NCBI RefSeq assembly: GCF_020921035.1
Contig: NC_063152.1
Span: forward strand, 31,805,903 to 31,869,902
Length of the DNA: 64,000 nt
Origin: Rhodamnia argentea
Taxonomy: Eukaryota > Streptophyta > Magnoliopsida > Myrtales > Myrtaceae
Direction of reading: 5' to 3'
Made by a program: the position numbers and the translations under genes. Below, one piece after another: positions 53,193 to 63,660 of this stretch (positions are counted from its first letter, which is position 1; every line of letters starts with the position of its first letter). The notes under the pieces are model-generated. The model was not told where the DNA came from. It was given only the letters and a program-made list of their open reading frames with translations, and searched no databases.

Positions 53193-53734
53193 CTATAGAT
53201 TCCTCCAACTCAATGAACTAGGGGAGTATGAGGAAGGCCGGCAAGGGGAGCGTGTATGTTGTCACACTCCCTGCCTTCTAAAGGTGCTTAGAGGACGGGC
53301 CAAACACAGCACAGTGATGACCCGGGAGCGGATTCCCGCCTGGCAGGGGGACAGGTATGAATTTTTTTTATGAGTTTCATATGAGACTACTTACTTATCT
53401 AAGGTTCGCTTCTGGCTTACAAAAAAAGTTTACTGAAGGGAGTGACCAAGGGTTAGCTCTGCTGCTGGTCCACAGAATTCCTTATTTATTATTTTCGTAT
53501 CTTGCCATGTGGAGGAATTACTAAATACAAGAGCCACTAGTCTGCAATGTCTGAGGTTACATTTTAACATAATAATACATATAAGAAAGCGTAGAAAGCT
53601 GAATGTATCTTATAAATGCATAAATAAGCTAAGATCAACATATTTTCATGTTATTACCAGAGATCATCTGACGGTCCAAAACCACAACTATGCAGGGGGA
53701 AAAACGGACGTAATGACTGCACAAAGTGACTCTC

Positions 53735-53965
53735 TTCGTTTGTTTCGCAGAAAATGAATGATTATGAAAACATTTCTTTAAATATAATTTTTTATATCGC
53801 TTAAAAAAATGAACAAAAAATATCTTTACTGTTCACGAAAATGTTTAAGCATAAATTGTCATTCGTAATGGAAACATTTTTCATTGGCTAATTATTTTTA
53901 ATGAAATAAGGGATCGGTTTTTGAAAAATATTTTCCAAATCATTCATTTTTCCCGAAACAAACGG
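53735..53965. mobile_element. MITE with CGTTTGTTTCG termini
   Basis: The left end CGTTTGTTTCGCAGAAAATG (53737) and right end CATTTTTCCCGAAACAAACG (53945) are complements for about 45 bases with few mismatches, including the inner AATGAATGATT/AATCATTC. The interior is AT-rich. No target duplication was resolved. Confidence 0.65.
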
Positions 53966-54627
53966 AACTAATGACACATCAATGTATAATTGAATCCATT
54001 TGAGGCAAAATGAATATGGGCCAATAGCTCATTACAAGCTTGCATTTCTATTTTGGAGCTAAGGTCCATTGGTCTATAGTCATCACACATTTACAAAAGC
54101 AAGAAAAAAATCTATGCGTACACGAGGGTCCTAGACATCAGGAACTTCTGCAGCCCCTCTATCTTTGTTCAGGTGCCTAATTGTACGCTCTTGCACATTG
54201 ATGCCTTTTGAATTTATACTTCTACGAACTCTTTGTTTTTTTTTATCTTTATCAACTTTTAATGACCTTCTTCGACTATGTCTTAAATTTACCAACTATT
54301 GTATGAAATTACTAACTATATTTTAAGTGATTTATACATTTAAGTTTTCTTCGAAAGGTAATAAATTTACCAACCGTTTTTCATTGAGCCTATCACAATG
54401 GTTGGCAACGACCAACCTCCACCGCCATTTCCAGCCAAGCCAATTGCCCTCACTCGCCTCCGCGCTCGCCCTCCCGCCATGCGCCTCTATCGACTTGCTC
54501 TTCTCCAGCACTGGGTCGACAGCGGGCCAAGCGGGATGGGGTTGGGCCCGATGACTCTGGTCTTCCGCTTCTTGGAGTTTAGCCCAGTCTCATTCTTGTT
54601 GACTTGGATATTCGACGACATGAGTTT

Positions 54628-54788
54628 TAGGTAGGTGTGTGCAAAGGAACCAGGAATCGCCCATAACCAGACCATATGGCTTAGAACTGGTGGGTCCCAA
54701 GGGAATCGGTACAGTTCTCGCGGGGTTACCGGTCCGATTCTCCATTTCAGGTGTGGAACTGCTCACCCCCTCACTTGGACTTGACCGG

Positions 54789-54827
<39 letters not shown>

Positions 54828-55331
54828 TGCGTGTGCGTGTGTGCGTAAATACGACCTTTAAAAAAAAATTAAAACCCTAATCTCGCTCGTCGGTTGTCTC
54901 GTCTCATCTTGGTCTCTTGACTCTCAACTCCCATCGACTCACGGCCTCGCCTCCTTCTCTAGCTCTTAGTTGCCTCCATTTGCTATAAGTTGAAAACCCT
55001 ATTGCTACAATTTCCCCCTTTTTAGTTTCTTCAATCTACTCATTGTTCGAAGTACTGATAGGAAAGTGAATATTCTTTGCATGTGTTTGAAGTTCTTTTA
55101 CAAACAACAGGGCAATTAAAGAACATGACATTCTTTTTTTTGCTGGAAAAAAAAGAAGCTTGGTGGGATCGATTCATAATCTGTTGGAAAACAAGCCAAT
55201 GATCGTGTGAAACTTAGTGGGACCGATTCCAAGGACCAAACTAGAAACTGGATCGGCAACGGCCGGTTCCCGATTCCAAGGTGGCCGGTTTCGGGGTGGG
55301 AACCGCCCACCCTAGAACCGATCACCCCTAA
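54628..55331. mobile_element. Probable non-autonomous DNA transposon, hAT-like ends
   Basis: The left end TAGGTAGGTGTGTGCAAAGG and the right end GAACCGATCACCCCTA resemble inverted TAGGGGTG termini. Both ends are followed inward by related GGAACC/GGTTCC sequence (54680-54770 and 55210-55320). Contains a TA/GTGC microsatellite (54792-54846). Superfamily is a guess. Confidence 0.45.
54792..54846. repeat. TA microsatellite followed by GCGT/GT repeats
   Basis: About 16 TA units followed directly by alternating GCGTGT units. Confidence 0.93.
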
Positions 55332-55951
55332 CTTTAGGCGATCAAAAGGTCCACAATCATCAAATATCTCTACAATATCAAGCTTCATTATCCAACAAGT
55401 GGCCCTTCAAGCCATTTTAGAAGGAGAGGATGAAACTAGCATAGTACTTTAGTAACTTGCAGTAGTTTTCCTTAAAAGTGACAAAATATGATTATATATC
55501 TATATATTATGATTAGATATTCAAATAAACGGGTCATACTTAGGTATCCAACAAAACATTTTGGCGTTACTATGCAATCTATTCTTTTTAGGGATTTGGA
55601 ATTGAGTAGTCTAACTTACATATTGTGTGCATTTGGGTCATTTGACCTATCATATGTGCAATTCATTTGTCGTAGGTATAAGTTTTATGTCATCCTTCCT
55701 TAGCGGATGATCGCCAATTTCTATAAAAGTAATGCCGCGGACTCATTTTATTGGAAAGACTAAGGGATAGTGACGTTGCAATCACTCGAATTTTTACCCT
55801 TTTTACAATTGCGTATCTCAATTGATTTCGTTTGTTCAATCAAATATCTCAGCTTTTCAAATGTGGGCCATTAAAGATGGCCCTTTAAATCAAGGACGGA
55901 AAATGTCAACATGGACACCAACGTAGTTAAATAGTCCTTAATCATCAATAG

Positions 55952-56737
55952 GAGAAAATTATTAAAAAAGTCATAAACATATTGCAACCGTGTCAATTCA
56001 GTCCTAAATCTTTTTTTTTTTTTTTGTCGATTCAGCCCTAAACCTTTTGCAATTTTGTCATTTCATTCCATCCAGCAAATTTAGACCGACCGGCGCTGAC
56101 GTGGACGTCGACCGGCCGACGATAGAATATTTTAATATTTTTTAAATTTTCATAATTTTTATGTTTTTTTTTTCCCTTTCCCCTCCCCTCCCCACCTCCG
56201 GCCGATCGCCATAGTCCGGTGACCGGCCAGAGGCGAGGTCGAGCCTCGCCTGGCCATGGCCGGGGTCGACCTCGCCATCGCCGGGTGAGGCAATGACGGC
56301 AAGGTTAGGCCCCGTCATGGCCAAATGAGGCTCGACCTCGCCGGCCAAGTCGCCGCCTCGCCCAGCAACGGCGAGGTTGACCCTCGCCATGGCAAGGCGA
56401 GGGTTGGCCTCTTCAGCCGCGCCTCTGGCCGGTTGTCGAACTATGGCAATTGGCAAGAGATGGGGAGGGGAGGGGAAATAAAAAAAAAAAAAAAGAAAAA
56501 GAAAAAGAAAAAAACATAAAAATTACAAAAAAATCATTAAACAAATTCAAAAAAATTAAAATATTTGGTTGTCGGCCAACAGACATTCATGTCAAGATCG
56601 GCAGGCCAAAATTCACTGGATGGATTGAAGTGACACAATTGCAAAAGGTTTAGGACTAAATCGGTAAAAAAAAAAAATTAGGACTGAATTGACACAATTG
56701 TAATAGGTTTAGGACTTTTTTGGTAATTTTTTTTCCC
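55952..56737. mobile_element. Foldback element with GC-rich core and 10-bp target duplication (copy D)
   Basis: It is flanked by TCATCAATAG at 55942-55951 and 56738-56747. Ends are GAGAAAATTATTAAAAAAGT and the complement of ACTTTTTTGGTAATTTTTTT. Arms of about 170 bases pair imperfectly (CCTAAACCTTTTGCAATTTTGTC with GACACAATTGCAAAAGGTTTAGG). The core at 56170-56470 is very GC-rich, with repeated GGCGAGG and CCTCGCC blocks. The duplication length points to the Mutator superfamily. No transposase is encoded. Confidence 0.75.
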
Positions 56738-57126
56738 TCATCAATAGCGGCGTCCAATGTACCCTTTTGAGACAATCCCACATCGACAGATACTTATTTG
56801 GACGGCTAAAATCGTCCTAGTCGACAAGTACACTCGCTCTCCTCTAATCGCTCGATTCCTGAAAGGAGATGCCATAATTCTGCTAAGTATGCAAGTCGCA
56901 GCACCAATTTTGCTCAACGTTTGCTAGGCAAACGAGTCACGCCAAGGAATTTATTTGATGGAAGCCTCACATTGAGGTACTTGATTTAACAGAAAATAAT
57001 GGCTAGGCAGTCGACTTTAGAATGACAAAAATTTATCTATTTATCATGTCATTATTTCAAAAAATTGAAAGACGTGGACACTAAAAAATTATGTGGACCA
57101 TCCAAAGTACATATGAGAATAATTTT

Positions 57127-57567
57127 GGGAAAAGTACAAAAAAAGTCCTAAATTTACTATAATTATGTCAATTCAGTCATAAATCTTTTAATTATACCAA
57201 TTTAGTCTTAAACCTTTTCACATTTTGTCGATTGAGTTCATCCGACTATTTTTGATTGAAAATCATTAACGTGGATATCGGCCATCCTAAGTGGCGCGGC
57301 CAACGGTAAAATGGATGATTTTTATTTTTATTTTATAAAAAATGATGATTATTTGTTATTATTCCTTGGAAGAAAAATAAATACGAAGAAAGAAAAGAAC
57401 AAAAGAATTATAAAAATTCAACAATTTGTTAAAATATTATTAAAAAAAAAGTCATCGTCGGCGTTGGTTGTGGCACTAAGTCGATCGATGTTCATGTCAG
57501 CAATTTTCGATTAAAATTGGCTGGATAGACTTAGTCGGCAAAATATAAAAAGATTTAGAACTAAATT
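57127..57567. mobile_element. Foldback element, right end truncated (copy E)
   Basis: Begins GGGAAAAGTACAAAAAAAGT like copy D. Arms with AATTATACCAATTTAGTC and CTAAATTGGTATAATTG are complements, as are CATCCTAAGTGGCGCGGCC and GGTTGTGGCACTAAGTCGATC in part. The outermost right arm is missing. The core is short and AT-rich, without the GC block. Confidence 0.62.
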
Positions 57568-57767
57568 GGTATAATTGACTCCAATTGCAACTCGAGATCT
57601 CCCGTGAAATGACACGGTTTTGACAGGATCTTAATCTGAAAGCATGGGCGCTCAACATTACAATTAGTGCTGAATGAGAAAGGCGAGGACAACAGCTTTT
57701 CGATAATTTACAGAGCGAGGCATTTGCTTGAAGCTAAACGCAATCGAGACGAGACCTTCGGGTCAAA

Positions 57768-59759
57768 TTATATGTTGAAGACTGGCATCTTCGAGGGGAG
57801 CTTGGGAGGCTCTGCTTTCAAGTCCAAGACGGACATTGCCGCTTCGACCGAAGGCCGAGACGCAGCAACGGGATGAGCACACCACAGCCCCACAATCATC
57901 AAGGCCTCCGCCTGTTTCCCGTCGAAATCCTTGCCGAGCCTTTTGTCCACTGCACCGAGAAAATTCCTGTGCCAGCGCCTGGTCCGGCTCCAGCTCCGCC
58001 ACCCATAAAGCTTCCAAACCCACTGAACGAGGCCGAGGCTTTGCTCTGCTAGTTCCGAGTCGAAGACTCTTTTCCCACATACTATTTCCAAAAGGACCAC
58101 TCCGAAACCGTAGATGTCGGATTCCTTAGTTCCCTTACCTGTTTGATAGCATTCCGGAGCCAAGTAACCCGGTGTTCCTATCAATTCGGTTGTGTCTGGC
58201 CCTCTGGCATGGTCGACCAGCCTGGCCAATCCGAAATCTCCCAATTTGGCGTTGAGCTTTTCATCGAGCATAGTGTTGCTGGATTTGATATCCCTGTGGA
58301 TCACGCATTGATTGCATTGTTCGTGCAGGTAGTGCAGCCCCGAGGCCAGTCCCCAGGCGATGTTATACCTCCTTTCCCACGTCAACAAGGTTCTGCTGTT
58401 AAACAGATGATCCTCCAAGCTACCTCCTCTCATGAACTCGTAAACCAGGGCCAAGTTATCCGCCTCGTGACAGTAGCCTATGAGTTGCACCAAGTTTTTG
58501 TGCCTAAGTTGGCTTAACGACATCACCTCGGATACATACTCCTTTTTCCCTTGGTGTGAATTGGGTTTTATTATCTTTACAGCGATCCTTGTGCGACCGT
58601 CTCTTATGTGCCCTTCGTACACCATCCCGAAACCGCCTTTCCCCAAGATCCTGCCCTGTGCGAAAGAATCGGTCGCGGTCGTCAACTCTTCATAGGAGAA
58701 CTTCTTGGGTCCACAGAAATTCTCGAGCTCTTCAGTTAATTTCACGCTACGATGGCCAGCTTCCTCCACCTCTCCCGGTCTCGATCCGTTCCCTTTGGTT
58801 GTCTTAGGTCCATTATCTCCCTCTGGCAAATCACTGATCGGGTATGGACGGTTGCCTTTTGGCCTATAACGTACCCAGGCAAATGAAGCGAGAATGATCA
58901 CTGCCAATATACCGATGCTGCCGATGGCTATGAGCAGCCACTGCAACAAAGATAAAGCAGTCTTTTCCGGCCAAAGGCGCAAACTGGAGCTAAATTCCCA
59001 TGAGTGGACCATGTGAAACTCATATGCAGCTCCAGTCGCAGCTGAGAAACCAACATCGACCCACTCTGGCAAATACTCACTTAAGTCTAGTGGGGCATAG
59101 TGAAGACTGACTGAGTTATTGGAATTCCCATTAGCATCCACCAAGATAACGCTCCAATTTTTCGCCTTTGAGTCGTATGTTATCGAAGCATTAACCAATC
59201 GGCCATCCATGGTTCCGTTCAACCATGTGACGGTGACATTGGCTGCGGACCTGATGTTGTTTAAATCTATACCAACATGTGGCACATCCCCATCCCAGGG
59301 ATTCTTGAAAGTGTCAACCCTGTTCGCGACGAAAGAACCCTTGGGGAGACCTCGACATTCTCCTCCCAAGTCACATGACACGGCCGAGCCCGGAGGAGCA
59401 TCAAAGAAAGCCAACCTGTCGCCGGAAGTGTTCCTATTTTGAGATTCCATGCCGAATACAAACTGGGCAGTGAAATCTGCCGCATTCCCTGCGGCCTTGT
59501 CCCAAAGATGCACTTCCCTGGAATACGTAGCTTGCCCGCAATCCCCGCTCGGGTCATGGTTCGGTAGCATTGGGCTGAGATATAGGTTAGGGGGCATCGC
59601 AAAGGCAATCTGAGTGTGTAAGATATTGAGGTTCTTGTACCCAAAGGATGGGAAATTGAAAGATGTTTTGTTAAAGTGGGAGGCTGAAGCTGCAAAGGGT
59701 TTGAGCAGAGAGATCATAAAGACTAGTACTAATGTGGATGTGGAAGCTTGATCCATCAT
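57768..59759 (-). CDS. L-type lectin-domain receptor kinase (LecRK, IX-like)
   Basis: Plasma-membrane receptor kinase with an extracellular legume-lectin domain; family roles are in defence and development. Single exon. The frame is open further upstream (to 59942), but the start is taken at ATG 59759 or the adjacent ATG 59756, because MMDQASTSTLVLVFMISLL begins a signal peptide. The result is 663 residues. The lectin domain (about 30-270) shows FTAQFVFGMES, GDRLAFFDAP, HVGIDLNNIRS and WVDVGFSAATG. A membrane span is WLLIAIGSIGILAVIILASF. The kinase has GKGGFGMVYEG, IAVKIIKP (Lys), VIHRDIKSSN, DFGLARL and GTPGYLAPEC, so it looks active. Oddity: between LYG and AVDKRLG an Arg/Trp-rich stretch reads WRSWSRTRRWHRNF, while the neighbouring frame reads Gly/Ala-rich. 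Subclass IX is from resemblance only. Confidence 0.94.
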   Translation of the reverse strand: MMDQASTSTLVLVFMISLLKPFAASASHFNKTSFNFPSFGYKNLNILHTQIAFAMPPNLYLSPMLPNHDPSGDCGQATYSREVHLWDKAAGNAADFTAQFVFGMESQNRNTSGDRLAFFDAPPGSAVSCDLGGECRGLPKGSFVANRVDTFKNPWDGDVPHVGIDLNNIRSAANVTVTWLNGTMDGRLVNASITYDSKAKNWSVILVDANGNSNNSVSLHYAPLDLSEYLPEWVDVGFSAATGAAYEFHMVHSWEFSSSLRLWPEKTALSLLQWLLIAIGSIGILAVIILASFAWVRYRPKGNRPYPISDLPEGDNGPKTTKGNGSRPGEVEEAGHRSVKLTEELENFCGPKKFSYEELTTATDSFAQGRILGKGGFGMVYEGHIRDGRTRIAVKIIKPNSHQGKKEYVSEVMSLSQLRHKNLVQLIGYCHEADNLALVYEFMRGGSLEDHLFNSRTLLTWERRYNIAWGLASGLHYLHEQCNQCVIHRDIKSSNTMLDEKLNAKLGDFGLARLVDHARGPDTTELIGTPGYLAPECYQTGKGTKESDIYGFGVVLLEIVCGKRVFDSELAEQSLGLVQWVWKLYGWRSWSRTRRWHRNFLGAVDKRLGKDFDGKQAEALMIVGLWCAHPVAASRPSVEAAMSVLDLKAEPPKLPSKMPVFNI

Positions 59760-61319
59760 TCTCACCGCTTGGTGATGAAAACTGAAAAAGGCAGTGCGGC
59801 CGCCAAGCTCTGGTGGCAAAGTAACAATCGCCGGGGTGAGCCCAACTCTTACGAGCCGGAAAGTGCACTCGCTCGGTGGGATTCTAGTGGAACCTAGAAA
59901 TAGGCTCGGCGAACCGTGCGCTGAAGAAAGACAGCAGAACAAGGTTGAGAACGGCCGGCTGTAATGTCTAGTTTATCTTATGCGGGAGGATGTTCCCAGG
60001 AAACATAAAACATCAGAAACACGATGGGGAGGTAATTTGACATTTCAGACCACCAGATCGTAGAATGCTGACGAAATAGATGGGTAATGTAGAATTCTGA
60101 AATAGATGGGTTGGTGGTCCAAAATGTCAAATTACCCATTAATCCAACCTATTCTGTGCAATTATTCATAAAGTTGGCCCAATGATTTGGGTTAATGGGT
60201 AAATTTCCCATTGTGGTCCCCCAAGAAACGGAGAATCCCAGGAAAACAAGGTGGAGTGTAACTATAGACAGATTGTCGATTACTAAGATTTTTGTTTTCA
60301 GGGAAAGGAAGTCGCCCCAAGTCTTAGGAAGCACCGATACTTTCCGGAGGCTTCCGTATTGTGTCGAACACTCTTCGACACTCTGAGACACTCCGATATT
60401 CGACCGACATGTGGTCATTGGTCGGTGTTCCGGACATGCCGCCGACATTCAAGTCCAGCATCTCGACACGCCATTTCAACAAGCATTTCCAATAAATTAG
60501 GGGTCAAAATATAAATCTATCAAAAATATATACTTAATTCATACACCCAGCCACCCCAAAATTAATATATCCAGTCAACGTAAAAAAATCTAATCGTAAA
60601 TTCCTAACATAAGCTAGGCCGACTCGGCTTTGTGCGGCTGCAATTTTGTCCAAGAGTAGCTAATAGGCTCGCCGACTGGGTGGTGAATGCCAAGCCGAAA
60701 AATTAACTCCCTTTTAATTGGTTTCTTTACCCCCCCACTATCCATGTTCGATATTTATGTTTGGATGTTCACGAACTTGTTTTGAATTAATGAGGCATGA
60801 GCAATTTCGACGGAAAAAAAATTCCTAATAAAAGAAGAAGAAACTCACTGCTGATATTTTTATACATTAATACATAACGTGTTTTAACATGTCGGAATTC
60901 TCTATATTTGGAGTAATAACATATCGACGTGTCATGTCATGCCGTATCGTGTATTGGTGTCGGTGTTATTTAACTCAAGTCCCCAGCAATGATCTTTCTT
61001 ATGTTTAGCGGAGAATGGGCTTTCAGCTTTAAGCGAAGCCCACAATACATCCATTTTCTGTTCAAAATCGATGGTTGGGTGGCGGATTTAAAAATAATTA
61101 AGGGCGTCATCAGACGAAAATCGTAGATCAATGACTCTATATTGAGCCAAGCCTTCCGTTTGTCTTATTTGTCGATGTGAAAACAAATTACATATAGAAG
61201 ATTTTAGTTTTTGCCGCTCTGTCTTTTTGATCAATTCAAAGGCGATGTCCATGTCTTTTTGGAAGAACCTATGCGATGGGAAAATATAACTCTTTCTTAT
61301 TGATTACAAATTTTTGTAT
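59760..61319. other. LecRK upstream region and AT-rich intergenic DNA
   Basis: LecRK promoter and leader, then non-coding DNA. An inverted repeat lies at 60031-60139. 60325-60460 repeats GACACTC/CCGACAT motifs. No gene is supported. Confidence 0.5.
60031..60139. repeat. Inverted repeat with 25-base arms
   Basis: GGTAATTTGACATTTCAGAC-CACCA at the left and the complement of TGGTGGTCCAAAATGTCAAA-TTACC at the right agree at about 23 of 25 positions. Size fits a very small MITE or foldback. Confidence 0.7.
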
Positions 61320-61565
61320 GCATTTCTTTGTGACGCCTCAAATTTACCAACTCTTTTTATAAATTACTAACCTTCATTACGGTAACTAATCATTTTTTTC
61401 TCTGATTAATTACCAACTATCATTTGAGTTATATATGAAGCGTTTTTTTCTTTTAATTACCGACTTTGATAATCTTTATCAACTTTAAATTACCTTTCTT
61501 AACTACATCTTAAATTTATCACTTGTTAAATGAAATTACAAACTTTAATTTAAACGATTTATATG

Positions 61566-61832
61566 GGCGTAATGACACATCAAATGTCAATATTTGTGTA
61601 CAGCACTTACTTTGGTGCCAATATTTTTTTTTTTTGGAATCACTTAAGTACCAAATCAGAGAAAAAACAATCATTTTTGTGCCAACGACGAGAAATTCCG
61701 GTGACCTCACCGGAGTTGGCACTTAAATAATCGCTTTTGAAAAAAATTGCATTTAAGTGATCCAAAAAAAAAAATATTGACACTAAAGTGAGCTCTGTAC
61801 ATAAATATTGACACTTGAGATGTCTTTTTGCC
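61566..61832. mobile_element. Mutator-like MITE with 10-bp target duplication
   Basis: A 267-base element flanked by GATTTATATG at 61556-61565 and 61833-61842. Inverted ends of about 75 bases share TGTCAATATTT, TGTACAG, TTTGGTGCCAATATT and GGAATCACTTAA, complemented on the right. The centre holds the small palindrome CCGGTGACCTCACCGG at 61696. It interrupts the degenerate repeat field. Confidence 0.8.
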
Positions 61833-63479
61833 GATTTATATGTCAATTTTTCTAGTAATTAACAAGTTTTGAGCTACCAATTCTCAAAAGTTACCAATGT
61901 TTATTTGGTTTTTTAAATTTACCGACTTCTCTATTTGGTTTCTTAGCCGATAAAAAAATTTGGTAAAAGTCACTTAAATCAATGTGGGTAATTTCACATG
62001 ATTGTTGATAATGGTAGTGCCTTGTAACAATAAGTAAAGTTGGTAAAAGATAAGATTATTCTATTTTTTTTTTTTTTTGTCAAAGATAAGAGAAAGTTTA
62101 TAATTAAGAAAGAAAAAAATGTTGATAACTAACTCAAATAAAAGTTGCTTGGCAAAACTAGTTTTTAGCTTAATTGTAGAGAATGATTGGTACATAAGGC
62201 GAATGAAATGGTAACTCAACATGGAAATTGGACAAATTAGCAAAGATAATAAAAAGTTGGTGAGCAACTCAAATGAGAGTTTCTTTTTTTTGGTCAAAAC
62301 TCAAATGAGAATTGATAAACTTAACTAGTAACCTAATTAGTAAATTTAAGATGTTTATAAGAAATTTAAGTGAACCACAAATAAAAAAAAAAGAAATTTA
62401 AGTGAAGTTGGAAAAAGGAAACAAAATTGTATAGATAAGAGAAGTTGGTAGTAAATTGGTAACTTAAGCGGAGAAAAGTTCATAATCACTCTAATTGAGG
62501 CTTGCAGTAAGCAACTCCAATGAGAATCGATAACTGAAAACTAGTGAGTACCTTAATTGGAGAAAAGTTGATAAGTCACACAAATAAAGGCTGGTAGTTT
62601 GTAAATATAAGCAGTTGATATGAAAGGTAAATTTAGTAATTAATGATAGAAATTTCTTTTTTTGTCAAATATAAGAGATATTGACAACGACCAAAGTAAC
62701 ATTTGTAACTAACTCAAATAAGAATTGGTAACACAAAACTATATGAGAACTTCATCGGAGAAAAATAAAAATCACTCTAATTAAGGTTGGTAATTTTTAA
62801 AAAGAGTTGGTAGAACAACTCAATAATTAAGGAAGGTGATAACTCATTGGTGAATTTTAAGTAAATATATAGCTAAAATTGGTAGTAATTCAAATAAGAG
62901 CTAGTAATTCAAAACTAATTGATTACTTAACTGAAGAAAATTTAATAAGTCATACAAATGAATGTTGGTACTTTTATGAAATAGCTCGATTGTAAGTTTT
63001 AACCGCTAATTTTTTTTAATAAATTAAAATTAGTTTCTGTCAGAGATAAGAGAACTTTTTTTAGCAACAAAGATAAGAGAACTTGAAAACTTAGGAAAAA
63101 AAAAACAAATAGACTTTGCTAAGTTGTTAACTGACTCAATAAAAGTTGGTAACGCAGCACTAATCGGTAACTTGATAGAAGAAAATTGATAATAACTCTA
63201 CTTATAGTTGGTAATTCTAAAATAGTTCGTAAATTTTACTGTTGATATGTAAGGCAAATAAAAATTGGTAACTCAATAGAGAAGTTGGTAAATTCAGGAA
63301 AAAAGTGGACACTGGTAGGAAATCCAAATGGTAAACTAAAACTAGTCGGTACTCTAATGGATGAAAAGTTATGAAGACTCAAAATAAAAATTGGTAACTT
63401 CATATCAAGGCATATGTAAGAAATGAAAAACAAAAATAAGTAAATGATAAAAGAGATGATAATAAAAATGGGCTAGTAG

Positions 63480-63660
63480 TTCAAAAAATCTCAAACTAGT
63501 ACACACATACCATATTTAACCAAAGCTAAATTTTTTGTTGCGAAGAATCCCATACCGGCACACCCATACCACATTTACTCTCCAAACTAATTTTCATATC
63601 ATAAAAAATTTCAAACTGGTACATCCGTGACAAATCTACCAAAATCTTAAAATAAAATTG
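63480..63660 (-). repeat. Dispersed repeat, third copy of the TTTGTCAC family
   Basis: The complement contains TGTACCAGTTTGAAATTTTT and GTGGTATGGGTGTGCCGGTA units, like 43260-43430 and 44750-44935 but inverted. It lies within the degenerate repeat field. Confidence 0.5.

Larger units (their letters stand above)
52617..57767. other. Repeat-rich intergenic region
   Basis: No gene is supported. It contains TA microsatellites, a GC palindrome, a 230-base MITE, an element with TAGGxGTG-type ends, two foldback elements and TTACCAACT-type degenerate repeats (54240-54380). Frames at 53173 and 54398 are unsupported. Confidence 0.6.

Noticed and set aside
53173-53373. Plus-strand 66-residue frame beside the palindrome
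   Set aside because: Short, no family match, surrounded by repeats.
54398-54634. Plus-strand 78-residue Pro-rich frame
   Set aside because: No family match, and it runs into a transposon end at about 54628.
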